Positions 11,024-21,764 of a DNA stretch of 64,000 bases are shown piece after piece. Location: NCBI RefSeq assembly GCF_020283565.1, contig NC_060064.1:27486337-27550336 (forward strand), written 5' to 3'. This stretch comes from Trifolium pratense. Its lineage: Eukaryota > Streptophyta > Magnoliopsida > Fabales > Fabaceae. Below the pieces are notes generated by a model, which saw only the letters and a program-made list of their open reading frames with translations, was not told the origin of the DNA and ran no database searches. Within the stretch, counting starts at the first letter, position 1. Each line of letters opens with the position of its first letter. A program made the position numbers and the translations under genes.

Positions 11024-14000
11024 TCAACAACCTTCCCTCAAAGCTAAACATATGGCATGTGATGCGCCATTTGCAATTGATAAAACCTTGTGAGGTCCTA
11101 ATCCATCATCTTCCATTAAAAAATTGACTTCAACAGGACATGATTGTATCTCCGGTAGCCCAGGAACTCCCAATTGAGAATCATTAGCATTTCCCCACAT
11201 ATATAACTTTCCTTCATCTGTTCAGAACAAAAAAGTGCTTGTTAAAATTTGCACTACATTGAGTTCAGAAATTGCTAAACAATAATTTATTTATAGAAAA
11301 GATAATATGAAATTCCTTACTTATATTTTCGGCCATAAAGTGATAAAACCACAATAAAAATAAACATGCTAGTCTCATAATGACATTTATCCGACTCAAA
11401 ATCAGGCTAGGCCACACTCAATCAATTTGATAAATTCCTGACCCATGCCAGGCCACACTGCTGGATCGTTGTAAACTTGACAAACACAAATATTTCTTTA
11501 TAAACCCTAATTGAAACTCAAATCACATTCGGACTCTGAGGCGGGGTTATGTCAACCTCCATTTGGCAGCCATGAGACAGTTTGGTGCAATAACAACACA
11601 ACATTTTTCAGCACCAAATCTTTAAGTCTTTGACCTTTTTCTGTTATCCAAATGGACTAGTTTCAGCTAGGGTGAGCAAGGGACAGGTTGGGACTATGTT
11701 GTTAACTTCAGATAGCGGCAAGTCGCGCCGACCCCGAAAATGCTATAGTGGAATAGCGGGTAGCGGGATGACCGCTTTTGTGAAGATTAAAAAACCATGT
11801 ACAAATTCAACACAAATCCAGCAACATACATAAATACTAAAAAAATACAAAAAATTAAAGGGACATTCATACTAAATAATTATAATAAAATGTCATTTCC
11901 CATAAAATAAATCACAAACTATTGTTTTCTTGCTCTTGCCTTTATAAGAATTCCACTGCAACCTATATCAAGATTGTGACCAGTAGGCTTAAAATAACCG
12001 TTCTCAACAATTGATATTGCACTTGCAGAGCCGAATGATGATGCCATTGCAAATACAACAGGGAAGAACTAAATCTAACAGAGCAATACAAACAAAGCAG
12101 AACACTGAAAAAACAAATCACTAAGACATGTAGAGAACAGAACACTTAGAACAGAAACCGAGCACTAAAAATGAAAAAAAAAAAACAAAAAAAAAACTAT
12201 GAAGGAAACAAAGAGGAACAATAACTAGTAAGAAAAGCAATGAAGGTGAAGTGTTAAAGGGGAGGAAGGAACAGAGCGATGGAGGCGAAGTGTTAAAGGG
12301 GTGTGAAATGAAGAAGAAAGCAGCGTAATGGATTTTTATAACATGATTTTGAGAAATTAGGGCACCCAAAGGGGTGTGGAAATGACCGAAATACCCCCAA
12401 CTTGATTAAGTAATTTCCAAAGTTTTTTCAGCAATTTTCCCCTCCAAAAGATAATAGCGGCCTAAAAACGCTATGGAACTGACATAGCGACGCCACAAAT
12501 CCGCTATTCTCGGCCGCTATGGCCGCTTCTCTCAATAGTGGTTTACGGACCTCTAGCGCAGCGGAGTGGAGAGGGGGGTTACCACTATGCTATAACACTA
12601 TAGTGGCGCTATAGTGCGCTATTAACATTGTTGCAGAAGTCATATGAAAAGGACTTGCAAGTTACAACTGCAGATTAATTAATGGTGGCACATAATGGCC
12701 AGTGGCCACCATAAAAAATAACAGCATTTGAAGAGTGGCTGCTAGCTTAAAATGCCATGCACTTTGGAGCATTATATAAATATGCTCACGTTGGTCATTA
12801 GACAATAGACTCTCTAGGAATTATGATGAAGGATAAAAGTTATTTATGCATTGATGAAGTTAACAGTTTTGTATATAGTAGGATATGGCAGGTGAGGTGA
12901 ATTATCTTACCCGTCACAGCTGCTGATGAAGAACCCCCACAAGAAATATATATAATATGCTCATGAGCTAAAGCCTCCACAAATGATGGTATCTTCTTGC
13001 TCTCGACAGATCCATGACCCAACTGACCTTGTGCACCATGGCCCCATGAGAGCACTTTGCCATCATCTAATATAAATCAAGAATGAAATACTTAAAACGA
13101 TATATAAACCATTGGGAATAGAAATGAAATTTAATACTAGCTTAAAGTTGCATCAATTTACCCGTTAATGCAAGGGAGTGATATCCTCCACTAGCAATTT
13201 GAATTATTCGAACCTTCTCAAGGCTAGGAACTGGTCTTGGTTTCCAACCACCAATTTTATCACCTCTCCCAAGTTCATAGTTAGAATTTGCTGATAAAAT
13301 GCCAAAATTGTGAATTTTCCAAAACTAAACCACAGCATAAATGGATTGTGCTATTTTCTAGAACAAAGTATAGAGAAAATAAAACATAAAGGATGTAACA
13401 ATCACCTCCCCAGTTCCACAGTTGTCCTTCCTCTGTCAACGCCATTGTGAAAAATCCCCCACAACAAACAGCAGCAACAGGGAAAGGTAATTCTTTTACT
13501 TTGCAAGGGATACTAAGTCCGCCAGCATGATCTGGGCCCCGACCAGGACCAAGGCCCAATCGACCTTCTCCTTCTTCTCGACCCCAGATATAAAGCTCCC
13601 CTACATCCAACATAAACCTGCTATCAGTTTCAAAGTGTGTACAATTATCGGAACATCTAGTTCATGTTAAATACTATTGGACATTCCCACACAGAAACTC
13701 AAATTAGTCTTGGATGATGTTAGAATATATGAAAAATATCTCATAATATTTGGATGAGATCTTAGTGTAATTTAGAGTTTCTTAGTATTTGTGATGTACT
13801 AGCGATGAATCAGTTGTGACTTCACCAGTCTCCCATCGTGAGTCATACCATTGGTGATTACTCTTATATCTCACAATCATTCATGCCACGAAGAGTTTAT
13901 CTGTGGTTATTATAAATACCAATCTCAATTTCAATTTTAATTTATTTTTTTCTATTTAATGATCACTCCAACGACCCTCTTCTTCCTTAGTTATCTTGCC

Positions 14001-16038
14001 AAGTTATCTTTCCCACAATGCTCATCTCTGCAACAGCCCTAAGTTGCCTTTAAATGTTACAACCATGTTTTGTGGAGTCCATATTATATTCATTGTTTGG
14101 GTTGTATCTTTGATCAATTTAGAACACTTATATGATGATTTGCTTGCTTAATTAATTGGGATTAGGAGCTAGCAATTACAAAATTAGTTTCTCTTTTTTA
14201 ATGGTTAGTCTCTTGTACAATGACAAGACCACGATCATAATTTGAAGTCTTCATCATTCTCTTTCCTCTTTTCTAAGAATCTTATCTAAAATTAAATTCA
14301 TAACTACAAGTTGCTTTCAACATGTTAATTTCTTCTAGGTATAAACTTCACTGAAAAAAGCATACAATGTAGGGTTAAAAGACATGGAAAAGCAATGGTT
14401 TGACGCAAGATAAATACACAATTGAAGTGATGAACAGCTTAAAATTTTATTTTCTTATGACTCATCAATCTAAACTTGTGTTTAACAGTGACAAAATAAA
14501 GTACTGGCCAACAAAAGAACCTGATTCTGTTACTGCTGCAGTATGCGCTCCACTAGTAGCAATATGTTTTATAGTCCCCTCCCAGGAGCCTTTTACCAAC
14601 CTAGGGAATAGCTCCCTATGATATACCGAGTGTCCAAGTGCACCAAAACCTCCATAACCCCTGCAAACTTTATTTTCATCCATACAAATTAATGTTATTC
14701 AGAGAAGAGAAAGTGGATAATGACCTGCATAAAACTTACAATATTCATCATAAAATTTAACAAATTTTTAGCTCTTGAAACTCTGCCACTCTCACTTAGT
14801 CATAAATATAAACATAGTTATGGCATTATGTGGGGACTTGAAGAGTAATTTTCCTCTAGACAAACTTGATTTTGGTATGTTTGGTTATTTTGCATCAGAA
14901 TTAATTTTACGTCCGAACTTCAGTTTGACTAGAACTGCTATAGAGTAGCTATTGTAATAAGTTGAAAAATTTATACAAACTTGGTTATAAAAATTGTTTT
15001 TACAATAAAAACATCTAAGCATAAATCATTTCAAAATCACATTTTACAATAAAACTCGCAAAAAATACAACCTTTCGCATATTATTAACTGATCATGATC
15101 CATGGCCCTTCTTACCATAATGGTCAAGCAAAGATGTCTTAGTTAACAATAGTATTATTCACCAATCTCTTGAAATTTTAGCTTCCATTTTTCTAGCCAA
15201 TATTGAACTATCAAACTAACACTTTGAATCGAAGACATATCTAGTGTCTACATACCAAGCGTCAATGTCTATCTGGTGTCTACGTGTAAGTGTAAACGGG
15301 TAAATGCCATGCTTGATGTCTAGTCTACTTGCCAGTGTCAATATCGTGTCTGGTGTCTAGGTGTCAGTGACGTGTCCGGTGTTTGTGACAGTACCATAGA
15401 CAATAGACATATACAGTCTTCTACAAATATACATTAACATACACAAATAATCTTAAACAAAATATACAATTAAATTAAATTAAACTAAGATAAAAGGTTG
15501 AAAGTGATTCTGACCATGTAAAAACTTCACCAGCAGAAGTAAGAGCAACAGAATGCAACCCACCAAGAGCAACAGAACTGACATTATCAATATGAGGATT
15601 CAAAGTAGGAACAAACAAAGAATTTTCATGACCTAAACCTAATCTACCACCATCACCTTTACCCCAAACCCAAAGCTCACCATTAACAACCAAACAAGAA
15701 TGAAAAAGCCCACAAGAGATACCCATTTTCACCACTTTATTATTACTACTACTCCCTTCAGGCCCAGGTAAAAGCCCGGGGATTTTGAAAAGTGTGAAAT
15801 TGGATTTTGGGAGATGTAGGTTGGTAACTGGAGATGGGTAGAGACGAGTTTCTTCGACGCCGCCGCCGAGTTGGCCTGAGGCGCCTTTGCCCCAAGAGAG
15901 GAGTTGGATTGTTGTTGAGTCCGGGGTGTCTGTGGTGTAGAGTGTGGGGGTTTTGGTGGTGGTGGTGGAGTAGAAGGAACATAAGCGGTGAGTGAGCGTC
16001 GCTATGCGGTGGCGGTAGTGGTGGCGGATCATCGCCAT
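11024..16038 (-). CDS. RUG3: RCC1/UVR8/GEF-like 3, mitochondrial RCC1-repeat protein
   Basis: Six exons on the minus strand: 15515..16038, 14521..14660, 13406..13600, 13162..13290, 12911..13066, 11024..11217. All junctions are GT-AG and in frame; the total is 1338 nt, 445 residues. The first ~40 residues are Arg/His/Ser/Thr-rich without acidic residues, a typical mitochondrial presequence, followed by LLSWGKGASGQLGGG. Seven-bladed RCC1 repeats follow, each with the W-G / GxxHS-alternating pattern: LWVWGKGDGGRLGLG, GGLHSVALT, LYIWGREEGEGRLGLG, LWNWG, GGYHSLALT, VLSWGHGAQGQLGHG, LYMWGNANDSQLGVP. The order and spacing match Arabidopsis RUG3, which is needed for splicing of mitochondrial nad2 and complex I assembly (family knowledge). 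Intron 5 (11218-12910) is long and holds a transposon. Confidence 0.92.
11690..12640. mobile_element. Unclassified non-autonomous DNA element in RUG3 intron 5
   Basis: This roughly 950-bp block stands out by GC-rich patches of the type GCTATAGTGG / TAGCGGC at both ends (11705-11785 and 12455-12625) around an AT-rich interior. The ends read inward as GTTAACTTCAGATAGCGGC and, inverted, CAATGTTAATAGCGCACTAT, an imperfect inverted pair. The right part (12355-12560: CACCCAAAGGGGT..., TTCTCTCAATAG...) is clearly related, in opposite orientation, to 52556-52800 in ELP6 intron 1. Ends and superfamily are not resolved. Confidence 0.6.
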
Positions 16039-16172
16039 TAACTCTGTTATAGCTGATCCGCGGTGGTGGTATTCTGGTAGTAAATAATCACTTTCACTCC
16101 CTTATTTACTCTCTTTTATCAAAAAATAAATAAATTAAGAAGTCAACATTAATTTTATAATTCAGTCTCTTA

Positions 16173-16480
16173 AAATGCGTTTGAGTAGTAAAACAATAAG
16201 AATTGGACAGAACAAGATAAATACAGTACACGATAAAATTGTATCAAAAGGATATAGGACGATAATATTTTTATATTCGAAAATAAAATGGGTATTTTCG
16301 TATTTTTTATAGTTGTATTGTGGACAAAAAGTTGTCAGGTGGTTCAGTGAGGAACAAAAAATCTTGTTTTTGTCTCGTCCCTTGCTGGCTAATTTGTCCA
16401 TTTCCATAACCTGTTTCAAATCAAACAGGGTACAACAAAAATTGTCCAGTCCCCTATTTTTTAGCGGATCAAACGCACCC
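16173..16480. mobile_element. MITE with TTA target duplication (PIF/Harbinger-like)
   Basis: A 308-bp non-coding block has inverted ends: left AAATGCGTTTGAG, right GGATCAAACGCACCC. TTA flanks both sides (16170-16172 and 16481-16483), a 3-bp duplication typical of PIF/Harbinger. It lies about 135 bp upstream of the RUG3 start codon. Confidence 0.6.
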
Positions 16481-17232
16481 TTACATTTGCACCGAGATTA
16501 ACAAATGATAAATATAGTCATATTTATCTTTATTTTATTAATGCTTTAAATTTTATAAGAGTACAAATTATGAAGTATTACTAAACGTGCAGTGGTGTCT
16601 TATAAGGAATAAAATTTTGGGACAAAACTAAAAAGATAAAAAGATTAAAAATTTGGATGAAGGGAGTATAGCTTATAAGCTTTATGATTAAAAAAAAACT
16701 TACTTATAAAAGTTGTTTATAGTTTATTTTACTAATTTATAACTTAATATTAATTAAACATGTTTTTTTTATGTGATTTCATACTTAATCAATTGTGCTA
16801 GATCCACTTGTAAGTTCATCCTCTTGAGTAGCCCAATCTTTAGAGTCAAAGTCACTCTCACAACTTTTGCATATAGTATCTTGCTCTCCATCTTCAATAT
16901 ACATTTTGCTCATCATTTCCCTTTCACCTTCTTGAATAATGACTTCCCTAATATAATTTTGAAGTAATTTTCCCTTTGATCGATCGTTGCTCCTATTTTG
17001 CATCATCTCGGCATTCAAACTCCTCTTACTTGCATTCCAACGGTATGAATAAAAAACATGTATGAATAAATATTTATGAAAAATGAATATTAAATGAGAG
17101 AGGTTTAAGATGGTTATGCCATCTCTCCCAGCATTGTTTTCCAATCTTGCCATCTATGAACTTAGCAATATAGTACCAATCTTTAGGCCCCAACAAATCC
17201 AGGAGTAGGATAAGAAGTCTACAAAAATGGTA

Positions 17233-17575
17233 GGTTTAACTACACATTTGGTCCTTTACGTTTATTTTAGGTTTCAATTTGGTCCCTTACGTTTAAAAAG
17301 TATCAATTTGGTCCCTTACGTTTATTTTAGGTTTCAAGTTAGTCCTTTCCGTCAATTTTGTCACATGTGGCAGTCAATTTGCATATGTGGACTGACACGT
17401 GACACTTGGACACAGTGACACGTGTACTGTTCAAACGTTGAAAGCGACAAAACTAACGGAAATGACTAACTTGAAACCTAAAATAAACGTAAGGGACCAA
17501 ATTGATACTTTTTAAACGTAAGGGGCCAAATTGAAACCTAAAATAAACGTAAGGGACCAAATATGTAGTTAAGAC
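17233..17575. mobile_element. Long-TIR MITE with 9-bp target duplication (Mutator-type)
   Basis: The 343-bp element has inverted repeats of roughly 125 bp at each end, built of TTTGGTCCCTTACGTTTA and TTTTAGGTTTCAATTTGG units. It is flanked by the identical 9-mer AAAATGGTA at 17224-17232 and 17576-17584. Nine-base duplication and long TIRs fit a MULE-derived MITE. The centre holds TGACACGTG-type sequences. It sits inside the intron of the MYB pseudogene, immediately next to the acceptor of its second exon. Confidence 0.88.
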
Positions 17576-17705
17576 AAAATGGTAAAACATAATTAATTGT
17601 TTTTGGCTGGTCAATTGTCAATAACAAATTGAACAAAACATTTACGAACCTACTACATTGGGTTAAGATGAATAAAATTGACAAAACATTCAACAAATAT
17701 TTGGT

Positions 17706-18298
17706 ATAATTAATTGTATTTTTGGTCTTCTTAGTTTACATGTTTCAACGATTTTGGTCTCCTATTTAAAAATCAAACATTATTATACATTATTTTGATT
17801 TTTGCTTTTGCAGTTTTATCACTCACCTCATTTTGTCACCCTGAAATGCTGATGTATTTCATTTTTTTATTAGCTGACATATAAAACACTAATGCGACAA
17901 TACACACATTGTAAATAAAAGTGACATGTGGCCAGACTTTACTTATCTCGCGATCGAACTCTGGACTACTAGGCCCCTTTCCCCTAGGGTTATAAACCAA
18001 AAAATAAATAAAAGTGACATGTCAGTAAATCTTCTACATTAGAGATAAAAGGACCTATTTTGACACATTATGTTTCAGTCTAATGAAGATGATTGCTGAC
18101 ATGTAATGGTTATTTACCATATGTATATTAATTGCTACATCAGGGCTTATGTGGCATTTAGTAACAAAATACTCCAGGACGCATCAAAATTTCATGTACA
18201 CATTAAAAGTAGAGGGCAAACATGTTTGATTTTTAAATGGGAGAACCAAAATCGTGGCACATGTTAATTGGGGGCCAAAAGCAATATTGGGCCTAAAT
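17706..18298. repeat. Inverted-repeat element with embedded SINE fragment, in MYB intron
   Basis: The left end (ACGATTTTGGTCTCCTATTT, then AAAAATCAAACAT) and the right end (ATGTTTGATTTTTAAATGGG, then AGAACCAAAATCGT) are inverted copies of about 80-90 bp, defining a ~590-bp foldback-like element. Within it, 17938-18000 resembles the SINE-like family seen at 235-430. It is non-coding. Boundaries are approximate. Confidence 0.6.
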
Positions 18299-19422
18299 AA
18301 TTCTTGTAACCCTAGAATATTTTTAGAGATCTAACTAAAATCATAAAAATATTGTGAGAGAATACCCAATTTTGAATGATTTTGTTCAAAAAAAAAAAAA
18401 TTATACATGTCCTCATATGCAATCCATTTTTCTTTGATTTTATTAGTTGTTTGGGTCAAAATTTCTTCATTCTTTTCCTGGTCACTTGTTTTCTGATTCT
18501 TATCACCAAGAACGAGTCTTTGATCAGAATCTATGAGCTTAGGAATCATTTCCATAGACACATGTGCATCATAAATTAGTGACATTGATAATGCGGGACC
18601 CACTTGAGGCTTTGATGTTATGCTTAGATAAGGGGGGAAAACTTTCTATGGAATTTGGATCAAACTCCATAAAAATATTTGATTTATGAAAGTAAAGTAA
18701 ATTGGGAATTTGAGTATAAGAGAATTAGGGTCCAAAGGTTTTTATAGGCTCTATAATTTTAATACTTAAAAATTTGTATAAAGAAATACAAAAATAAGTT
18801 AGCCGCACGACACATAAACAACGATATGATATCATCAAACGCTTTAGATTCATTGCTTCTATGGCCGTTGAGTTTCCACTTGAATACCTAAATTGAGAAA
18901 ATATTTTACTATATTGATTTATTTATTTATTTATCTCCGTTTACCTTCTCTTATGGTAATTATATTGTAATCGAAATGATTAGGTAATTGTTACAAAGCC
19001 TTGTATTTTACTAGAAACTTTGAACAAATAATTAATTCACATCACACAAAATACTTGTCTTGTTTTCGAATTAATTTACACGGATCAATGTAAAAATGAG
19101 TAATCCATCAAATTGGTCATATCTTTTTAAGATACTCTTAAGTAGGTCTTTGGTCATGTCTTAATGATTTATTTTTTAAAATGAATTTATCAAATTCAAA
19201 AAGAAAATGACCAGATAAATATGTACAACCTATAAATAACAACATTATCAATTGAGCTAGGTTTTACATATATTTTACAACAATCTTTATATGAGCCGAT
19301 CTTGAGTTCACTGAGAATGCACACAAAGCTAGTATAGATATATAAGACAAACATCAAACATTTGACTTGGAATTACTATAACTCAAATGGAATACTACTA
19401 ATTCCTCCATCTCACAACAATA

Positions 19423-19506
19423 ACTGTCGCAGTTGCGGAGATCGAACTGTGATCCTACTTATCAAGTTCAGCGTCAATCACTACTGAATTAACTAACGAT
19501 TGGTAT
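19423..19506 (-). mobile_element. tRNA-derived SINE-like fragment
   Basis: On the minus strand TTAGTTAATTCAGTAGTGA is A-box-like, and ATCACAGTTCGATCTCCGCA contains a B-box-like GTTCGATC. The spacing fits a tRNA-derived SINE head. It is not a tRNA gene, since the cloverleaf cannot form. Confidence 0.5.
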
Positions 19507-19676
19507 CCTCAGCTATTTTTTAAAGTGTTGATTTTTTTGGATTTTTTTTTAATATATGGAATGATGAGATTATAAATAGTTTAGAGTGATATATGAAAAA
19601 ATAATAATTTTTGTCAAAGGTAGCAAAATTTGTTAGTTTCTATTGTATGTTTAAATAATCTTAAAATTAAATGATA

Positions 19677-19829
19677 CTCCCTCCGGTTTTAATTATTATA
19701 AGTAAATTTTCACATTTTAGATTTATTGTATAAACCATAATGCATTTGACCTTAATTATAAATCATATACATTAGTTATCTAATGAATCTAAAAAGTAAA
19801 GATTTACTTATAATTAAGGCTGAATGAAG
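19677..19829. mobile_element. Stowaway-type MITE, diverged
   Basis: The left end CTCCCTCCGGTTTTAATTAT, continuing to ATAAGTAAATTTTCAC, is matched inverted at the right by GATTTACTTATAATTAAGGC ending TGAATGAAG. TA precedes the left end; the right TA is not exact. The end sequence is the characteristic CTCCCTCCG type. Confidence 0.65.
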
Positions 19830-21073
19830 TTTATAATTATAATTAAAAAGGAATTAAGAAAGGAATTATTAATTTCAAAAATTTCTTTTTACCAAAATAG
19901 ATTACAAGATTAATTTGAAGTTTGACTTTTTCAAATATTTGTATTACAATTGACTTTTTCAAATATTTACAATTATATATTGTTTGCTGTTTTTTTTTAT
20001 TAATTGAATTGATATTAATAGAAATTTTACAATGGTCTTCAAGTCAGGGGGATTTGAATTTCAGTCCTTAAGTTTACAATGTCTCATAAAAAATATACTT
20101 TCCTTCTAATAAAAATGTGATTTAAATCCAACCATTTTAAGTTAAATGCATTTTTGGATTCCTATTTTGAAGGAATCTTGATTTTAACCTCCTCATTTTA
20201 AAATTCATAATTTTATAGCCTCTTTATTTTATATTTTTCTAAATTTTTCCTCATCACATTTTTTTATTTGCCTCATCACATTTGAGCTCACTTTTGTTGA
20301 TGTGTAAAGTAAATTAATGATGTGGCAGTGCTATAACACTCCATATTATTGTCTAGATATACATATTATGTTGTTTAGGTGCGGGTATAGTACCCATACT
20401 CAATATGAGTTACGGATTTTAAAAAAAACTAAGGTACGTTCATATAACTTTTTTTAATATAGTTATATAAATAAAATAATAGAATTATATTGTTGAAAAA
20501 AATAAATAAACATAAAAAATATCACAAGTAATTCCAATTATTCAAAAACATCTTATCCGTTGTTTCATATTTTCATATTGTTGACAAATACCATAAGATT
20601 TATTTCTACTGACGGTCACTTATAACATGACACCACATATCACTCAGAAATACTAAATGAATAGTTGAATGAAGCATATTCTTACACCATTTCCAAATAT
20701 GAATGTATATATAAAAGAAAAAAGAAAGAGAAAAATGGGAGACAAATGCCAAAGTCGAACAGAAACATGAAGAAAACAACAAAATAGAAATTAAATTACA
20801 TCAAGTGAAGCCTAGGTGCAAACACCAAATAGAAGCAAAATATGTAGTGTTACATGTACTAGACATGTAATAATGTTCACATTTTTGGTAGTAGTGTTCA
20901 AAAACTTGAACTAGTTCATACAACATTTTTTAAACACTCTTTGGTTGTGATGGTGTGATTTGGTAGCAAAGATGATTTTCAAAAAAGCTCCTTTCCTTAG
21001 TAGTTAGTGTTGATTCTGCACAAGATAGATAAATAAATTTATTTGTTTGACACAATAGGAATAGTTAAAAAAT

Positions 21074-21298
21074 AGAGTGAAGACTCATTCTAATCCCGCA
21101 AAAATTTTTAACGGGTCAATTGACATTTTCATACTGGAGACAAACTAGTTTCCATTTTGTTATGACAAAGGGATTAATTTGACCTCAGTATAAAAATTTC
21201 AGGACGCAAGGACTAATTTAAGCTTTATTTTGTTAGGGGCCAAATTATCCTGTCAAAAATTTGCTAGGGACCAAAACGTATATTCATTCACTCTAAAA
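21074..21298. repeat. Inverted-repeat MITE-like element downstream of REM copy A
   Basis: The termini are AGAGTGAAGACTCATTCTAA at the left and a right end TATTCATTCACTCT, forming an inverted pair. The interior has GGGACCAAA/TTTGACC-type segments common in plant MULE-derived MITEs. It is non-coding, with approximate ends. Confidence 0.45.
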
Positions 21299-21363
21299 AA
21301 TAAATCAACATGAATCCTACCTTGAGAGATGTTGAAGAAACTCAATTGTCTGCCTCAAAAGAA

Positions 21364-21695
21364 TTAATCCTTAAAGATGTGAACAATGAAGGTAACTATA
21401 GAGCTAGTAGGTAAGAGCTCAAAGGTGCAAGCATCACCAACTTTCAAGTTGTTGTCCTTTGCAAATTCCTTCCATCCACTTGAGTACATTTCATATCTTT
21501 CTAATCCATTGGCTATCCTAATTAGGTACTTTGCTGACCAAACTTTCCCATTTAATAGCCTAAGATGAATATCTCCCTGCTTATTGTCTAAATCTAATAA
21601 GTGTCTTTTGCCAAACTCACTTGGTATATGCTGCCAAGCAACAAAAAATATACAAATGTTCATGATTATCATATAGTTAAAGATTAAGCAAAAGA

Positions 21696-21764
<69 letters not shown>

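Larger units (their letters stand above)
16785..18670 (-). pseudogene. Broken R2R3-MYB of the MYB98/MYB115/MYB118 type
   Basis: Read on the minus strand. The first exon region (18670 to about 18394) ends in KIKEKWIAYED, the first Trp of repeat R2, followed by a GTATAA donor. After an intron loaded with repeats, 17215 down to about 17110 continues R2: GPKDWYYIAKFIDGKIG, then KQCWERWHNHLKP, the diagnostic R2 sequence of this clade. Almost all of R3 is then missing. Only its tail (RWNASKRSLNAE, cf. HWNATKRR) appears at about 17035, followed by the clade's SKGKLLQNYI motif and an acidic C-terminus ending at 16785. The first exon also has a frame break: the ATG at 18670 is one nucleotide out of frame with the downstream reading, across a run of six C at about 18632-18637, and an in-frame TAG blocks the alternative. 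Loss of R3 plus a frameshift indicates a pseudogene. Confidence 0.75.
18671..21363. other. Gene-free AT-rich interval with small repeats
   Basis: No coding region can be supported. The interval contains a SINE-like piece (19423-19506), a Stowaway-like MITE (19677-19829) and an inverted-repeat element (21074-21298), listed separately. The rest is AT-rich filler; 20000-20330 has the low-complexity style of old transposon relics. Confidence 0.5.
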
